Source: Bartonella sp. AU18XJBT
GTDB taxonomy: Bacteria; Pseudomonadota; Alphaproteobacteria; Rhizobiales; Rhizobiaceae
Direction of reading: 5' to 3'
Assembly: GCF_028618595.1 (NCBI RefSeq)
Contig: NZ_JAQITE010000002.1
Coordinates: 90,196-154,195, forward strand
Length of the DNA stretch: 64,000 nucleotides
The notes under the pieces are model-generated. The model did not search any database. It saw only the letters and a list, made by a program, of their open reading frames with translations, and was not told the origin of the DNA. The position numbers were made by a program, and so were the translations under genes. Below, piece by piece: positions 1-10,974 of the stretch. The stretch's first letter is position 1. The number at the start of each line of letters is the position of its first letter.

Positions 1-103
1 AAACATGATGCATAGTCGTCATTAATGCTTTTTCAGTAATATTATAAAGCATTTTCTCATCATTCCACCCTGCGCTTTTAACCATTATATCAATAATAAT
101 CAT
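1..103 (-). CDS. ybeY: YbeY, rRNA maturation endoribonuclease (5' end only)
   Basis: Only the first 34 codons are in the window; the gene runs off the left edge. The peptide starts [18 protein letters not shown], like the N-terminus of alphaproteobacterial YbeY, a metal-dependent endoribonuclease in 16S rRNA 3' maturation and ribosome quality control. The start ATG overlaps the TGA of the upstream phoH-like gene (ATGA), so translation is probably coupled. The catalytic H-x3-H-x5-H motif lies outside the window, so the call rests on the N-terminus and on the conserved phoH-ybeY order. Confidence 0.75.
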   Translation of the reverse strand, partial: MIIIDIMVKSAGWNDEKMLYNITEKALMTTMHHV

Positions 104-1269
104 GATGAATCAAACTCATTTTTTAATGCATCATGTTCATCATCGCATGCGAATGATTTTTTTATATTTTTTATCTCGGAATTACGATCATAAGCACGAA
201 CGATAGCAGCAACAAGTGGATGGCGTATAACATCTTTTTCATCAAAATGTACAATTGCAATATTTTCTACATTTGAAAGAATGCGAATTGCTTCAATGAG
301 ACCTGACTTTTGCCCTGTAGGCAAATCAATTTGGCTTACGTCACCGGTAACAATCATACGTGTTCCTTCTCCAAGACGTGTGAGGAACATCTTCATTTGC
401 ATGGGCGTAGTATTTTGTGCCTCATCAAGAATAACAGCAGCATGGGCAAGTGTTCGTCCGCGCATAAAGGCAAGAGGAGCAATTTCGATGACACCAGAAG
501 CTAAAATGCGATCGACTTTTTCAGCAGGCATCATATCATAAAGAGCATCATAAAGTGGTCGTAAATATGGGTCGACTTTTTCTTTGAGATCACCAGGAAG
601 AAAACCAAGATGTTCTCCAGCTTCAACAGCTGGACGTGAGAGAATAATTCGCTCAATGATACCACGTTCTAGAAGCATAGCAGCATGAGCAACAGCAAGA
701 TATGTTTTACCTGTTCCTGCTGGTCCTACACCAAACACAAGTTCAGTATGCTCCATAGCGCGTATGTAAGCATCTTGTGTTGGAGTTCTTGCATGAATTA
801 TTTTTTTATGGGTACTCAATCGTGCTGGTATACGTTTCGTTGCAGATTTGTGTGTTCGTGTGTCTTCTTTCTGCTTCTTTGGTATATTTGCCATAGCAAG
901 CGCTCCTTTTATATCTGATAAAGTGAGCTCTTGATGTGTTTTGGCACGTTCATAAAGTTGCTGCAATACATATTGCGCACGTTTTATAACAGAAATATTT
1001 CCACGGATTAAGACTTCATTACCACGCGGATGAATACTAAGTTCGAGTTTTTTTTCGATATAAGCGAGATTTTCGTCAAATTTACCAAAAACTGCTTTTG
1101 CATATTTATTATTTTCGAAAATCAAAACAACTTGGCTCAGATCTGAAGCGCTTGTTTGTTTCAAGGTATCAGCCTTTTCAAGGGACATATTTACTTTTTC
1201 TTCAATACGCTTTATTTTTTCGGTTGAAGCTTTCAGCCTATTCTCCATATCTACATAAATATTGCACAT
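100..1269 (-). CDS. PhoH family ATPase (PhoL/YbeZ type)
   Basis: Cytosolic PhoH-like P-loop ATPase, often linked with YbeY in RNA metabolism; its exact substrate is unknown. The Walker A segment [10 protein letters not shown] is near residues 180-189 and a Walker B/DEAQNTT motif is near residue 285. The roughly 160-residue N-terminal part resembles the KH-like region of the family, and the length of 389 aa fits with a slightly long N-terminus. The start is uncertain: neither the ATG at 1269 nor the in-frame ATG at 1248 (MENRLK) has a clear ribosome binding site. It follows miaB by 124 bp and overlaps ybeY by 4 bp, matching the common alphaproteobacterial miaB-phoH-ybeY order. Confidence 0.9.
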   Translation of the reverse strand: MCNIYVDMENRLKASTEKIKRIEEKVNMSLEKADTLKQTSASDLSQVVLIFENNKYAKAVFGKFDENLAYIEKKLELSIHPRGNEVLIRGNISVIKRAQYVLQQLYERAKTHQELTLSDIKGALAMANIPKKQKEDTRTHKSATKRIPARLSTHKKIIHARTPTQDAYIRAMEHTELVFGVGPAGTGKTYLAVAHAAMLLERGIIERIILSRPAVEAGEHLGFLPGDLKEKVDPYLRPLYDALYDMMPAEKVDRILASGVIEIAPLAFMRGRTLAHAAVILDEAQNTTPMQMKMFLTRLGEGTRMIVTGDVSQIDLPTGQKSGLIEAIRILSNVENIAIVHFDEKDVIRHPLVAAIVRAYDRNSEIKNIKKSFACDDEHDALKNEFDSS

Positions 1270-1393
1270 TTTGTTAAGTAAATTTTATAAAAGACAATTT
1301 TTTACAAAACTGCATGCTTTAGATGTAATCATTTTCTTTTAGAATAAAAGAGTTTTCTAAAATATTTATTTTAACAAGGTCTTAGAGGCATGT

Positions 1394-2770
1394 TTATCTA
1401 TTTGTCACTTCACCAACAAAACTGTTTGAGCTTGCATTTTTAATATGAATTTCTATCACGCTACCTGTAGAGGCTTCTGTATCGACGACAACAGGTAAAA
1501 GCCAAGGGGAACGCCCTACCATTTGCCCTGAGTGACGTCCAGGTTTTTCGATGAGAACATTTGTTTTTTGATCAATTTTAGAACGCAAAAACGCATTTTG
1601 TTGCTCAAGAAGAAGGGCTTGTAAATGTTGAAGTCGAGCATCTTTTACTGATTCATCAATATGATTTTTCATTGTGGCTCCCACTGTTCCAGGACGGGGG
1701 GAATATTTAAAAGAATAAGCTGAACTGTACTGTACTTGTTGAATAAGTTTAATGGTTTCTTCAAAATCTTCATCTGTTTCACCTGGAAACCCTACAATAA
1801 AATCGCCTGAAAAGGCAATATCTGGTCGTGCAGTTCGAATTTTTTCGATAAGATGAAGGTAATGAGAGCTTTGGTGTTGGCGGTTCATAGCTTTTAAGAT
1901 GCGATCTGAACCTGATTGAACAGGAAGATGGAGGTAAGGCATTAACATATCAAGATCTCGATGCGCGGCAATAAGGCTATCATCCATATCACGTGGGTGG
2001 CTGGTTGTGTAACGCAAACGCTTTAAACCATCGAGTTTTGCAAGATGATAAAGAAGATCGCCAAGACGCCAAGTTTTGCCATCAGCACTTTGTCCATGCC
2101 AACCATTGACATTTTGTCCAAGCAGCGTAATTTCTTTGACGCCCGCTTCGATGAGTTGAAGGGCTTCTTCAGTAATTTGCTCAACGGATCGTGATATTTC
2201 TGCGCCGCGTGTATAGGGCACAACACAAAAAGTGCAAAATTTATCGCAACCTTCCTGTACTGTTAAAAATGCGCTCACACCTCGTTTTCTTACTGCATGT
2301 TTATTATGGGGCGGCAAATGAGCAAATTTATCTTCAACAGCATAGTCTGTTTCAATAATTTTTTTTCCTTGTTTGGCTTTTTCTAACAATTCTGGCAAGC
2401 GATGATACATTTGCGGACCAATAACAAGATCCACTGTTGGAGCACGGCGCAAAATTTCACTTCCCTCAGCTTGTGCAACACAACCCGTTACACCAACCAT
2501 CAGGGGTTTATCAGGTGTGCGCTCTTGACGCATAACGCGCAAACGACCGAGATCAGAATAAAGTTTTTCTGCTGCTTTTTCACGAATATGACAGGTATTC
2601 ACAAGAATAAGATCGGCATCATTGGGAATTTGTGTTGTCACATAGCCTTGCGAACTGAGACTATCAGTCATCCGTTGGCTATCATAAACATTCATTTGAC
2701 ATCCATAGGTTTTGATAAAAACCTTTTTAGGAGCAACAGGAGGCGTATTTTTAGGATTTACTTTATTCAT
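1394..2770 (-). CDS. miaB: tRNA-2-methylthio-N6-dimethylallyladenosine synthase MiaB
   Basis: Radical-SAM methylthiotransferase that adds the 2-methylthio group to i6A37 of tRNAs reading UNN codons. The N-terminal domain holds the three cysteines for the auxiliary 4Fe-4S cluster (C24 in YGCQMN, C60 in VNTCH, C97 in VTGC). The radical-SAM CxxxCxxC is CDKFCTFC, with C175, C179 and C182. The C-terminal TRAM-like region ends near VEIHIKNAS. The length of 458 aa is normal. It lies 40 bp downstream of rimI in the same direction and probably shares a transcript with tsaB-rimI and phoH-ybeY. Confidence 0.96.
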   Translation of the reverse strand: MNKVNPKNTPPVAPKKVFIKTYGCQMNVYDSQRMTDSLSSQGYVTTQIPNDADLILVNTCHIREKAAEKLYSDLGRLRVMRQERTPDKPLMVGVTGCVAQAEGSEILRRAPTVDLVIGPQMYHRLPELLEKAKQGKKIIETDYAVEDKFAHLPPHNKHAVRKRGVSAFLTVQEGCDKFCTFCVVPYTRGAEISRSVEQITEEALQLIEAGVKEITLLGQNVNGWHGQSADGKTWRLGDLLYHLAKLDGLKRLRYTTSHPRDMDDSLIAAHRDLDMLMPYLHLPVQSGSDRILKAMNRQHQSSHYLHLIEKIRTARPDIAFSGDFIVGFPGETDEDFEETIKLIQQVQYSSAYSFKYSPRPGTVGATMKNHIDESVKDARLQHLQALLLEQQNAFLRSKIDQKTNVLIEKPGRHSGQMVGRSPWLLPVVVDTEASTGSVIEIHIKNASSNSFVGEVTNR

Positions 2771-2810
2771 AGCGCATGTGTAAATGTTTTTTACACAAAT
2801 CTCAATCTAT

Positions 2811-3293
2811 TTACTTAAAAGTTTTTTGCATGATAATTGCATCACCACGACCATTTTTTGACGGGTAATAGGCAAGACGTTTAGAAATTTTTTGAAATTC
2901 AAAGCGTTGATAAAGGTTCAAAGCAGAAAGGTTTGTAGCTTCTACTTCCAAGAATAATTTTATAGCACCCTTGTCGTGAAGATGGTGAACTGTACGATCG
3001 ATAAGAAAGGTACCAATTCCTTGTTGACGATAATGAGGATGAACAGCAATTGTGATGATTTCTGCTTCATCAAGGATGAGACGGCATAGGCAAAAGCCTA
3101 AAATTTGATCAGAGCTCTCAATGAGAAAAACTTTGTATCCGAAGATAGAGTGATCTGTTAAGAAATTATCAAAAGCTTGTTTTTTCCAAGAAGGGGTAAA
3201 ACAATGTTGATGAATTTGATGAAGAGAAGCACTATCATTAACTTGTAGTGGAGCAATTCCAAAATTCTTTTTTGTCAATGAAAACTTGGACAT
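2811..3293 (-). CDS. rimI: Ribosomal-protein-alanine N-acetyltransferase RimI
   Basis: GNAT-family acetyltransferase expected to acetylate the N-terminal alanine of ribosomal protein S18. The acetyl-CoA binding segment HPHYRQQGIGTFLI (about residues 98-111) has the R/Q-x-x-G-x-G/A pattern, and the LFLEVEATNLSALNLYQRFEF stretch is typical of RimI; it is cut short here to its key parts EV, N and Y. The length of 160 aa is normal. Its start codon overlaps the stop of tsaB (TAATG). The tsaB-rimI pairing is widespread and supports the name. Confidence 0.9.
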   Translation of the reverse strand: MSKFSLTKKNFGIAPLQVNDSASLHQIHQHCFTPSWKKQAFDNFLTDHSIFGYKVFLIESSDQILGFCLCRLILDEAEIITIAVHPHYRQQGIGTFLIDRTVHHLHDKGAIKLFLEVEATNLSALNLYQRFEFQKISKRLAYYPSKNGRGDAIIMQKTFK

Positions 3294-3979
3294 TATTTTT
3301 TTTGTGGTAAAGCAAAATTGGTTTGTTTTTTTGCATCAGCGCTGCGTAGATAGAGTGGACGAGGCGAATTTTTTGATTGTTTGTTTGCAGCAAGATAAGC
3401 ATAGCTTACAATATCAGCCGCTTCGCAGGGGATTTTCTCTAGGACAATTTTTTCGTTTATTTTATGGTTTTTAATATGCTCCACAACGACATCAGCAGCT
3501 GGGCCAGTCAGTCGGGTTTTTTGGGGCAAATCTTCGATGATATTTTCAATTGTTTTTAATCTCGGCGCTTCCAAAGGTGTGAGATCATTATGAAAATTTT
3601 GATGATAGAACATCTCTCTCCCTGCTTCAATAACAACAGTAATTGCTGATGCTGTACTTTTACTGTTTATGACTTGTGCTGCTAAAGCTTCAAGGGCACT
3701 CACTCCAACAGCTGGTATTTCAAGTGCTAATGCCAAAGCGCGTGCTGTTGCAACACCAACACGCACACCAGTAAATGATCCAGGTCCAATATTGACAGCA
3801 ATACGCTCAACTTGATCAAGAGTCATATTGGTTTGTGTCATTATTTGTGTAATCTGCCCAATAAGTTTTTCAGCATGCCCTTTGTTCATGCGCTCATCGA
3901 TACGCGCAATAACAGATTTATGACGAATAAGCGCAACAGCGCAATAGATTGAAGCAGTGTCTATGGCAAGGATAAGCAT
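3293..3979 (-). CDS. tsaB: tRNA threonylcarbamoyladenosine biosynthesis protein TsaB
   Basis: TsaB (YeaZ) is the non-catalytic partner of TsaD in t6A37 synthesis on tRNAs reading ANN codons. The ASKHA-fold start MLILAIDTAS is clear, followed by the diagnostic GPGSFTGVRVGVATARALA segment. I chose the ATG at 3979, which gives the canonical N-terminus and 228 aa; an upstream in-frame ATG at 4012 would add 11 unlikely residues (MFIILFNYNIF). It is the first gene of the minus-strand tsaB-rimI-miaB-phoH-ybeY run, so the promoter should lie in the 3980-4731 gap. Confidence 0.92.
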   Translation of the reverse strand: MLILAIDTASIYCAVALIRHKSVIARIDERMNKGHAEKLIGQITQIMTQTNMTLDQVERIAVNIGPGSFTGVRVGVATARALALALEIPAVGVSALEALAAQVINSKSTASAITVVIEAGREMFYHQNFHNDLTPLEAPRLKTIENIIEDLPQKTRLTGPAADVVVEHIKNHKINEKIVLEKIPCEAADIVSYAYLAANKQSKNSPRPLYLRSADAKKQTNFALPQKK

Positions 3980-4731
3980 AAAAATATTGTAGTTGAATAA
4001 TATGATAAACAAAAGGCCTGCTGCATTTTTTTACTCTTTTTATTATTGTATATTTTATTTGTAAGAAAGTTACTAGTGCCAATAAGCAGCAATATTTTTT
4101 ATGGGATAGAACGAGATGTTGATTTGATTCTTATTTGTTTTCACTTTTTGAATGATTAGTTTGAATATTGTAAGATTCCCTTATTTTAAATCTACCTATA
4201 ATGAAACAATTAAAGTTATTGGCTTGTAAATTACAAGTGGAGTTAGCGTGTGAATAAAAATTGTTGAAGAAAAGAATAAAAACCCCTTTCACGAATCGTT
4301 TAAATGTAAGGATTGTCACAACATTTTAAGCTATCAAATAGTACGATGATGCCACTTGTACTACATAGTAAGTAAAAGTAATTTAAAAATGGGGGGAAGC
4401 CATGATCCACATTATTTTTCAAATAAGAGCATATTCTATCAGTCTTTATATAAAAGCTTCAGAGTAATGAGAGCAGATGAAAGAAATAGCATTGTTTTGC
4501 ATGGGTTACGTATTTTAATACTACGTCATTGCAAATCATTATAGACTGAAAAGCTAATTGAAAAAGCAAATTTGATAATTTTCGCTTAATATCACAGCTC
4601 TTTCAATTTTTTGTATAGAATAATGAGCAGTTTTTAGAACTTTTGCTGCTTTTGTGAAAAAACTGCTTCTAATATTAGTGAGTCCTTGGATTGATTGCAT
4701 GCCTCGGTGAAAAAAATAATAAATGCATATT
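3980..4731. other. Gene-free gap upstream of tsaB
   Basis: About 750 bp of AT-rich sequence between tsaB (reading left) and the YeiH-like gene (ending here). Short open frames of about 60 codons exist on both strands, but none has a convincing ribosome binding site, family motif or codon pattern. The tsaB promoter is expected near 3990-4100. I recognise no RNA gene or repeat here. Confidence 0.5.
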
Positions 4732-5760
4732 TCAAAATGTTATATGGTTCAGATCAATCAATCCTATCATGATAAGGCTACAAGCGCCAAGAAGGAGTAT
4801 GGAAGACGTTGAAGCTAAAATAACGCGCCATCCTGCTTTTTTTAATGAGCGGATATCAACACCTAACCCTAAAGCTGCCATTGAAATGACCGTGAACAGT
4901 TGAGCGATAAGTCTAATCGGGTTTATAGCTGTTTCAGGAATAAGTCCGCTTGAACGAATAAGCATCATGATAATAAAACCGATGATAAACCATGGGACAA
5001 GGGTGTGTAGACGCAGGCGTGTTTGTGCTGATCGGCGATAAATGATTGATAGAGTAAAAATAACAGGGCCCAACATGAGAACACGTACTAATTTGACAAT
5101 TGTTGCAATTTGAACGCTCACAAAAGATATTGGCGCTGTTGCTGCTAAGACCTGTGGTACGGCATAAACAACCATGCCTGCAAGCACACCGTATTGGTTA
5201 AATGATAAATTCAAAAGTGGGTATAAAAAAGGGAGAAATAAAATAATAAGAACCCCTAAAAGAGCAGTAAAAGCAATTGATGCAGCTACTTCTTCGTGTT
5301 TTGCTTTAATAACAGGTGCAACGGCAACGATGGCTGAGTTACCACAAATAGCATTTCCGCAAGCAACGAGCATTGCTAAATGTTTAGAGAGCCCGCAGAT
5401 TCGACCAATGGCAAAGCTAAGGATAATCGTTACGAATATAACGAATATGATGCTTGCAAGCAAATTCCAACCGGCTGAAAGCACTGCGTTAATGCTAATG
5501 CTTGCTCCTAGAAGTACGATAGCAATTTCAAGAAGTGTTTTAGCACAAAAAGTTATACCTTTTTGAAAATATGTTGGCAAAGTAAAACAACTACGGATAA
5601 CAGATCCTAAGAGGATTGCTAAAACAAGACTTTCAAGCCATGCTTGCCCAAAAAGCTGCTTTTCCACGACTTCTAAACCATACGCTAAAGCTGATATGAA
5701 TAAACATACTAAAATACCAGGACCAAAGCTGTTGAAAAATGAGAGTTTTTTCTTTAGCAT
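4732..5760 (-). CDS. YeiH/UPF0324 family putative sulfate exporter
   Basis: Polytopic inner membrane protein of the YeiH (PSE, UPF0324) family, 342 aa, with about ten hydrophobic segments. The family signature region CGNAICGNSAIVAVAPVI (about residues 135-152) and GVDIRSLKKAGWR near the C-terminus are clear. The substrate is not established; the family is annotated as putative sulfate exporters. The ATG at 5760 follows a good ribosome binding site (GGAGGAAT). It stands between recR, 50 bp upstream in the same direction, and the tsaB gap, with no functional link to either. Confidence 0.88.
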   Translation of the reverse strand: MLKKKLSFFNSFGPGILVCLFISALAYGLEVVEKQLFGQAWLESLVLAILLGSVIRSCFTLPTYFQKGITFCAKTLLEIAIVLLGASISINAVLSAGWNLLASIIFVIFVTIILSFAIGRICGLSKHLAMLVACGNAICGNSAIVAVAPVIKAKHEEVAASIAFTALLGVLIILFLPFLYPLLNLSFNQYGVLAGMVVYAVPQVLAATAPISFVSVQIATIVKLVRVLMLGPVIFTLSIIYRRSAQTRLRLHTLVPWFIIGFIIMMLIRSSGLIPETAINPIRLIAQLFTVISMAALGLGVDIRSLKKAGWRVILASTSSILLLGACSLIMIGLIDLNHITF

Positions 5761-5809
5761 TTGAATATTCCTCCGTCATTAAAGAGCTAAAGGTTAAGAA
5801 GAAAAAGTT

Positions 5810-6415
5810 TTAAAGATTTGTTCGTGCTTGTACAGCTGCTGCTAAAGTTCCATCATCAAGATAATCAAGCTCGCCTCCTACAGGAACACCATGAGCAAGT
5901 CGCGTAATTTTAACTGAAAAATTGGAAAGCTGATCGGTGATATAGTGGGCAGTTGTTTGACCTTCAACGGTCGCATTGACAGCAAGAATAATTTCCGTAA
6001 TGGGGTTTTGTACAACACGTTGTATTAAGGTGGCAATGTTGAGTTCGTCAGGACCTATTCCATCTAAGGGGGAGAGTCGTCCACCCAATACATGATAACG
6101 CGCGGCTAAAGTTTTTGCACGCTCAAGAGCCCACAAATCAGCAATATCCTCAACAACAATAATTGTTGTATCATCGCGGCGTAAATCTGTGCATATCGAA
6201 CAAGGATCAATGGTATCGACATTTCCACAAACAGAACAAATGCCGACTTTTTCTATAGCTGCTTGTATAGCTGCTCCTAATGGCTCCAGCAATGTCTCTT
6301 TTTTTTTGATAAGATGAAGCGCAGCACGACGTGCTGAACGTGGGCCAAGACCTGGTATACGTGATAAAATCTGAATGAGATGTTCAATCTCAGGTCCTGC
6401 AATGTATTTAGACAT
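5810..6415 (-). CDS. recR: Recombination mediator protein RecR
   Basis: RecR works with RecO (and RecF) to load RecA on gapped DNA. An N-terminal helix-hairpin-helix ([18 protein letters not shown], residues 19-36) is followed by a four-cysteine zinc finger (C60, C63, C72, C75) and a Toprim domain starting IIVVED near residue 84. The length of 201 aa is normal. It lies 28 bp after the YbaB gene; dnaX-ybaB-recR is a classic conserved cluster, so the three are probably cotranscribed. Confidence 0.97.
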   Translation of the reverse strand: MSKYIAGPEIEHLIQILSRIPGLGPRSARRAALHLIKKKETLLEPLGAAIQAAIEKVGICSVCGNVDTIDPCSICTDLRRDDTTIIVVEDIADLWALERAKTLAARYHVLGGRLSPLDGIGPDELNIATLIQRVVQNPITEIILAVNATVEGQTTAHYITDQLSNFSVKITRLAHGVPVGGELDYLDDGTLAAAVQARTNL

Positions 6416-6443
6416 ATTTTTGTCCCACGGGGAAAAATCCGTT

Positions 6444-6770
6444 TCATGAAAATGGAAGCTTGAAACCTGAAGGGAGCGGTAGCCCTGCCGTTATACTTTT
6501 GGTTTTTTCTTCTATTGCGACTTCGATTTTTGTTCTGGCTTCATTATAAGCTGCCATAATGAGATCTTCGAGAATTTCAGCTTCCTCAGGTTTGAGTAAT
6601 GAAGGATCAATTTGAATTGCTGTTATAATATTTTTGCCACTTAAAGTGATATTGACAAGACCACCCCCTGCAGTGCCGGTAGCTTGCAGATTAGCTATTT
6701 CTTCCTGAATCTTCTGCATTTTTTCTTGCATTTCTTTGGCTTTTTTCATCATGCCCATCATTTCACGCAT
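6444..6770 (-). CDS. YbaB/EbfC family nucleoid-associated protein
   Basis: Small DNA-binding protein of the YbaB/EbfC family, 108 aa. The N-terminal helix [20 protein letters not shown] and the glycine-containing core [16 protein letters not shown] are characteristic. These proteins form tweezer-like dimers that bind DNA with little sequence specificity; the physiological role is poorly defined. It sits 14 bp after the dnaX stop and 28 bp before recR, the usual arrangement. Confidence 0.94.
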   Translation of the reverse strand: MREMMGMMKKAKEMQEKMQKIQEEIANLQATGTAGGGLVNITLSGKNIITAIQIDPSLLKPEEAEILEDLIMAAYNEARTKIEVAIEEKTKSITAGLPLPSGFKLPFS

Positions 6771-6784
6771 AGGAATAGGTATCC

Positions 6785-8713
6785 TTATTCATCATTGATA
6801 TCATTTTTATTTTTAAAAATATCAGCATTTTTAGAGGTATTGGGGAGTAAATCAAGATCATTTTCTTCTTTATTCAGTCGAATATCGACAATTTTTGCTT
6901 CTGGGAAATGGTTGAGGATTTTCGCAATATCGGGATCTGTTTCTGCATTGGAAAAAAGAGTCTTTTGAATCGCTATACTTTCCTCCTGTAAGGTTGGTCC
7001 ACCTCCTTCATTAACAAAACTTATTGTCCAGCGTTTTTCAGTCCATTGAGATATCTTTTTTTCTATATCATGAGCAAGAAATTGTGGGGTATTTTCAGAA
7101 AGTCTTAAGGTAATATGCCCAGCTTCAAAAGAAACAGGATGAATAAATTCTTTAACAAGGAGTTTGAAAGGAGTGTCATTATGCTGTTCGGCTAATTGAA
7201 CAATATCGTGCAAAGAATTAATCACTAGAGTTTTAGGTTGAGTAATCTTTTCTGTTGTTTGCGTAACAGAATGCGTTAAATTTGCACTCTTTTCAGAAAG
7301 ATCAATAGATTGAGAAGTTTCAAGACTTTCTGTTACTTCTTGGGCTTTTGTGTTGTCAGGCGTTTTATTTTTAACTAAACTTTCCGGTTGTAAGGAATGA
7401 TCTAATGGTTTTTTTAAATCTGATTGATCTGGTAATGTATTTGAAATGTTCGAGGAAGCATGGGCTTCGGCCATTGTTTCTTTTGTTATATTATTTGCAT
7501 TTGTAGATTCTTGATGAGAAGAGTTTTTAACCAGTGTGAGAGATGTTTTTTCTTGCGTAAGCTTTTTTAAAGCTTCATCAAGAGTTGGTAAGTCAGCTGT
7601 GTGAGTAAGACGAATTAAAAGCATTTCAGCGGCTTGAAGCGGACGTGAAGTTTGATTAACTTCCTGTAAACCTTTGAGTAACATTTGCCAGTTTCGGGAT
7701 AAAACAGGAACGGAAAGTTTTTTTGAAAAGTTTAAGCTTCTTAAACGTTGTTCTTCAGTCAGTGAGAAATCTTCCACTATTTCTGGTGTAAAACGTAAAC
7801 GTGTAACCAGATGATTAAAATCGGCTAGTTCTGTCAATACAGTAAGAGGATCAGCACCTGCCTCATATTGACTGCGTAATTCATGTAATGCATTGACAAC
7901 ATCGCCCTTCATGATAAATTCAAAAAGATCAATAATACGTGCTTGATCCGCTAATCCTAACATTGTACGCACCGCAATGGCATTGACATTGCCATTGCTA
8001 TGGGCGATCGCTTGATCAAAAATGGATAATGCATCACGTGCAGATCCTTCTGCAGCACGGGCAATCATAGAGAGTGCTTGATCTTCTACTTCTACCTTTT
8101 CATATTTCGCAATTTGGTGCAAATGTGCACTTAAAGTTTTTGATTCAATCCGTCGCAAATCAAAACGTTGGCAACGCGAAAGGATTGTAATAGGAACTTT
8201 GCGAATTTCTGTTGTGGCAAAAATAAATTTCACATGGGACGGTGGTTCTTCAAGAGTTTTCAATAAACCATTAAAGGCTTGTGTTGAGAGCATATGTACT
8301 TCATCAATAATATAAACCTTATAACGTGCAGAAACAGGACGATAGCGTATTTGTTCAATAATTTCACGAATATCATCAATGCCCGTATGAGAAGCGGCAT
8401 CCATTTCTATAACATCAATATGGCGTCCTTCGATAATTTGTGTGCAATGTTCACCAAGAGAGTCCAATACGGTTGTCGGTTGGTCAATATCTTTTGTTTT
8501 ATAATTAAGCGCACGTGCCAAAATACGTGCTGTTGTGGTTTTACCTACGCCACGAATCCCTGTTAACATCCACGCTTGTGCAATACGACCTTTTTCGAAG
8601 GCGTTGGTGAGAGTACGCACCATAGCTTCCTGACCAATGAGGTCAGAGAAGTTTTGAGGTCGATATTTACGAGCAAGAACACGATAGGCTGTTTCTACCG
8701 GTACATTTTCCAT
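6785..8713 (-). CDS. dnaX: DNA polymerase III subunits gamma/tau
   Basis: Clamp-loader ATPase of the replicative polymerase. From the ATG at 8713 it is 642 aa: AAA+ domain with Walker A GIRGVGKT (residues 52-59) and DEVH (137-140), a sensor SRC motif (LSRCQRFD), then a low-complexity Ser/Thr/Glu linker (about residues 395-500) and a C-terminal tau-like domain. The TTG at 8725 would add only four residues. The zinc module looks reduced, as expected for alphaproteobacteria: only one cysteine remains near LGEHC (residue 90) instead of the four of E. coli. I see no clear A-rich slippery site that would make a short gamma form. Confidence 0.96.
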   Translation of the reverse strand: MENVPVETAYRVLARKYRPQNFSDLIGQEAMVRTLTNAFEKGRIAQAWMLTGIRGVGKTTTARILARALNYKTKDIDQPTTVLDSLGEHCTQIIEGRHIDVIEMDAASHTGIDDIREIIEQIRYRPVSARYKVYIIDEVHMLSTQAFNGLLKTLEEPPSHVKFIFATTEIRKVPITILSRCQRFDLRRIESKTLSAHLHQIAKYEKVEVEDQALSMIARAAEGSARDALSIFDQAIAHSNGNVNAIAVRTMLGLADQARIIDLFEFIMKGDVVNALHELRSQYEAGADPLTVLTELADFNHLVTRLRFTPEIVEDFSLTEEQRLRSLNFSKKLSVPVLSRNWQMLLKGLQEVNQTSRPLQAAEMLLIRLTHTADLPTLDEALKKLTQEKTSLTLVKNSSHQESTNANNITKETMAEAHASSNISNTLPDQSDLKKPLDHSLQPESLVKNKTPDNTKAQEVTESLETSQSIDLSEKSANLTHSVTQTTEKITQPKTLVINSLHDIVQLAEQHNDTPFKLLVKEFIHPVSFEAGHITLRLSENTPQFLAHDIEKKISQWTEKRWTISFVNEGGGPTLQEESIAIQKTLFSNAETDPDIAKILNHFPEAKIVDIRLNKEENDLDLLPNTSKNADIFKNKNDINDE

Positions 8714-8804
8714 GAATATTTCCAACTTCGAAGTTTTTTATGCGTACATTTTGATATACAAAAGCATAGATCAATACTGTAGTCTCATATAAAAGGATTT
8801 TTTC

Positions 8805-8837
8805 TTAATCAAATTATTTATAGGATAATTTGATTAA
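8805..8837. repeat. 13-bp perfect inverted repeat between ffs and dnaX
   Basis: Arms at 8805-8817 and 8825-8837 (TTAATCAAATTAT and its complement) enclose a 7-base loop. It lies downstream of the SRP RNA gene and upstream of dnaX, both on the minus strand. There is no U-tract on the minus-strand side, so it is not a classic terminator; it could be a processing or attenuation hairpin. Confidence 0.6.
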
Positions 8838-8937
8838 AAATAATCAAACCCCTTCATTTGCTGCATACAAATGCCGCTCTGAAGATTAAAAATACCTCGC
8901 TAAAAGACAGCATAAAAAATAATTTCTTCAGCAAAAT

Positions 8938-9034
8938 AGGAGGCTGGAACGATGACCCGTACCAGAACTCGTTGGAGCTGCTTCTTTCCAGACCTGACCC
9001 AGTTGGCGAGTAGTTCGTCCACCACCAACCTCCC
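8938..9034 (-). ncRNA. ffs: Signal recognition particle 4.5S RNA
   Basis: On the minus strand this reads as a small bacterial SRP RNA of about 97 nt. The conserved domain IV core is present: GGTCAGGTCTGGAAAGAAGC contains the GGAA-type tetraloop and asymmetric loop that bind Ffh. The two ends pair: GGAGGTTGG (5' end, 9033-9025) with CCAGCCTCC (3' end, 8947-8939), with one G-U. It lies just upstream of dnaX, a common alphaproteobacterial location. The exact ends are estimated from the pairing. Confidence 0.93.
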
Positions 9035-10569
9035 AAGTTCATATTGTCGATTTGGAATGAAAAATCAAGCTCAGAAACGAAAAATATCTTAAGAACGATG
9101 AAGAATTTTCTTTTGTGTTTAATTTATTGACATATAAACAACAAAGAGACTGTGGATTTATCAGTTTTCATAACAGTAGCTCTTTATATTTATTTGGTAT
9201 GAAGATATTTGCTCTCTTAGGATAATTTGAATGTATAATTATTTTCATTCGCTGCAATATGTAAGAGTTTTAAGGTAGATACGTTTGTTCTAAAACTTAC
9301 GAAATTGAACCATCAAAAATTTACAACAGTCAAAGAAGCAAATAAAGCAGATAGATCATGTAATTGGCTAACATTCGAAAATTAGGGGGGAAGAGTGCTA
9401 TTTAAATAATTATAAATATAGCTTTAATGGTGTTGCTTCTCTCACAAAAAAACAGAACATCTCAAACAGAATAACTTAATGTTGTACATTCACAGGCTTT
9501 TTAAAGAGCTATTGCTCAATACTCTATTTCAAACCCCGCTCGTAATAGTATACATGCTTCCCTTAAGGTATAAATCCCTTCCCTTGAGGTATAAATCCAT
9601 TGTGCACTATCCTCTTTATGCTTAATAAAAGTAGACATTGAGCCCTCATACTATTTAACAAACCCCAATGTTGTGATCCCTTGCACTTGAGAGGCTTTAT
9701 AAGAAGCATTTTATTCCTTTTTTTAATCGTTTTTACTCACACACCATTCCCATTTGTAACTTTCAAGGAAACGATTTTAATTGATTTAATATGAAAATAA
9801 ATAATTTATCATGATGGTTCAATAACTTATAAAGTTACCCTTTGTTGCTATAGTGAATGAGAATATCAAATACGTAATATTTTTTCTTTTAACATATATT
9901 AAATATTGAGTAGATGTTATCGCTTTTTTTCTTGAGTTTTTATTCCCTTAATTATTAATAAACATTGATTTGTTGTATATTCCAGAGGGATAAACGTATG
10001 GGCTCTTCTTATTTGAGAAAAGATTTCATATATTTTTCAAGGGGCTGTACTCATGCAAGAGAAGATGCAACACTAAGAGCTATAGAATAAGGCAATACTG
10101 GTTTTATAAACTTGGATGAATATGATTTAAAATAGAATGTAGTTTCTAGCACAAAGAGCACTGAAAAATGTACTGAAGGTTGTTCGTATGGATCGCAGTG
10201 ACGCGCTTGTATTTGGAATAGCTCTATTCATTTTTCTAATTTATTCTATTAGGCAAAATGAGAAACATGCCTATAGACAAAAATGTTACTTCTTTTCTTA
10301 ATCTAAGTGATTTATGTAAATGCGTTCTATAACGCTTTAAGCTGAATCTATTATAGAGGCAGAACTTGTTTTACTAATTTAAAAATGAGTCTGATTGTAG
10401 AGAATACAGAACAATTTAAATTGCTGAAAAAATTCTTTAAATATTGATTTTATATATCTATAAAAAAGCCTTCCCACAAATCCAGCTTTAATAATTCATT
10501 ACGCCAGATTTTGAAAAAACAAAAAACAGGATAATTGTACTGAAGCTTAGATGTTGATGAGAAATATTA
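9035..10569. other. 1.5-kb gene-free region with integrase debris
   Basis: No intact gene is visible. The segment about 9430-9860 is a decayed copy of the dispersed integrase element (separate entry). The stretch 9990-10200 shows short coding-like frames broken by stops (for example around a GFINLDEYDLK peptide on the plus strand near 10105), but I cannot assign a family. The rest is AT-rich sequence without recognisable structure. Confidence 0.55.
9430..9860 (-). pseudogene. Decayed P4-like integrase remnant, copy A
   Basis: On the minus strand the peptide RVLSNSSLKSL (about 9495-9530) aligns with GALRNISLKQAR of the better-kept copies. Near 9445-9475 a C-S-V-F-L stretch matches RSVLHEE. 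Further right, VKTIKKRNKMLLIKPLKCK (about 9700-9760) matches the segment leading into the MPLI start seen in other copies. Multiple stops and frameshifts make it non-functional. It shares the element's 5' flank up to about 9860. Confidence 0.6.
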
Positions 10570-10974
10570 TTAGAAATCTCCAGCATCACAATCTATTCCA
10601 GTAACGTTTTCCTTAGTAATATTTTTAAAAGTATAATATCCTGATGAAGGGAAACCTATATCGAGGGATTTTACATCTTTGAGCGTAAAGATCTTATATT
10701 CTTTATCATGTATTATGTTCTTTTCATCGTCTGCAACGATGTGTAGTCTTTCTACGTCAGAAGGAGATGAGTATGATAAAGTAAAGGATACTTTTTCAGG
10801 TTTAAATGCTTCGCAACCATATTCAGCACCTTGCTCGATTGTATCGGGTGCACCAATTGTAACGGTTTCATTTGGCGCAAAATTCCATTCTCTCTCGCCA
10901 AATCCAGCAAACACAACAGTAGAGTAGGTGAGAATATTTGCAGTTAATAATCCTTGCATGAAGATTTTTTTCAT
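10570..10974 (-). CDS. Small secreted protein, function unknown
   Basis: 134 aa from the ATG at 10974, chosen because it has a strong ribosome binding site (AAGGAGA) and gives a clean signal peptide, MKKIFMQGLLTANILTYSTV...VFAG, with cleavage likely after A24 or nearby. The mature part of about 110 residues has two cysteines (in EYGCEAF and GIDCDAG) that could form a disulfide and is predicted to be beta-rich. I recognise no family. It stands alone between two long gaps; a periplasmic or secreted location is the only inference I would make. Confidence 0.7.
   Translation of the reverse strand: MKKIFMQGLLTANILTYSTVVFAGFGEREWNFAPNETVTIGAPDTIEQGAEYGCEAFKPEKVSFTLSYSSPSDVERLHIVADDEKNIIHDKEYKIFTLKDVKSLDIGFPSSGYYTFKNITKENVTGIDCDAGDF

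Noticed and set aside
4356..4544. 62-codon plus-strand frame in the gap upstream of tsaB
   Set aside because: No ribosome binding site, no family motif and ordinary AT-rich composition.
8854..9042. 62-codon minus-strand frame over the SRP RNA
   Set aside because: The sequence is explained by the conserved, paired SRP RNA.
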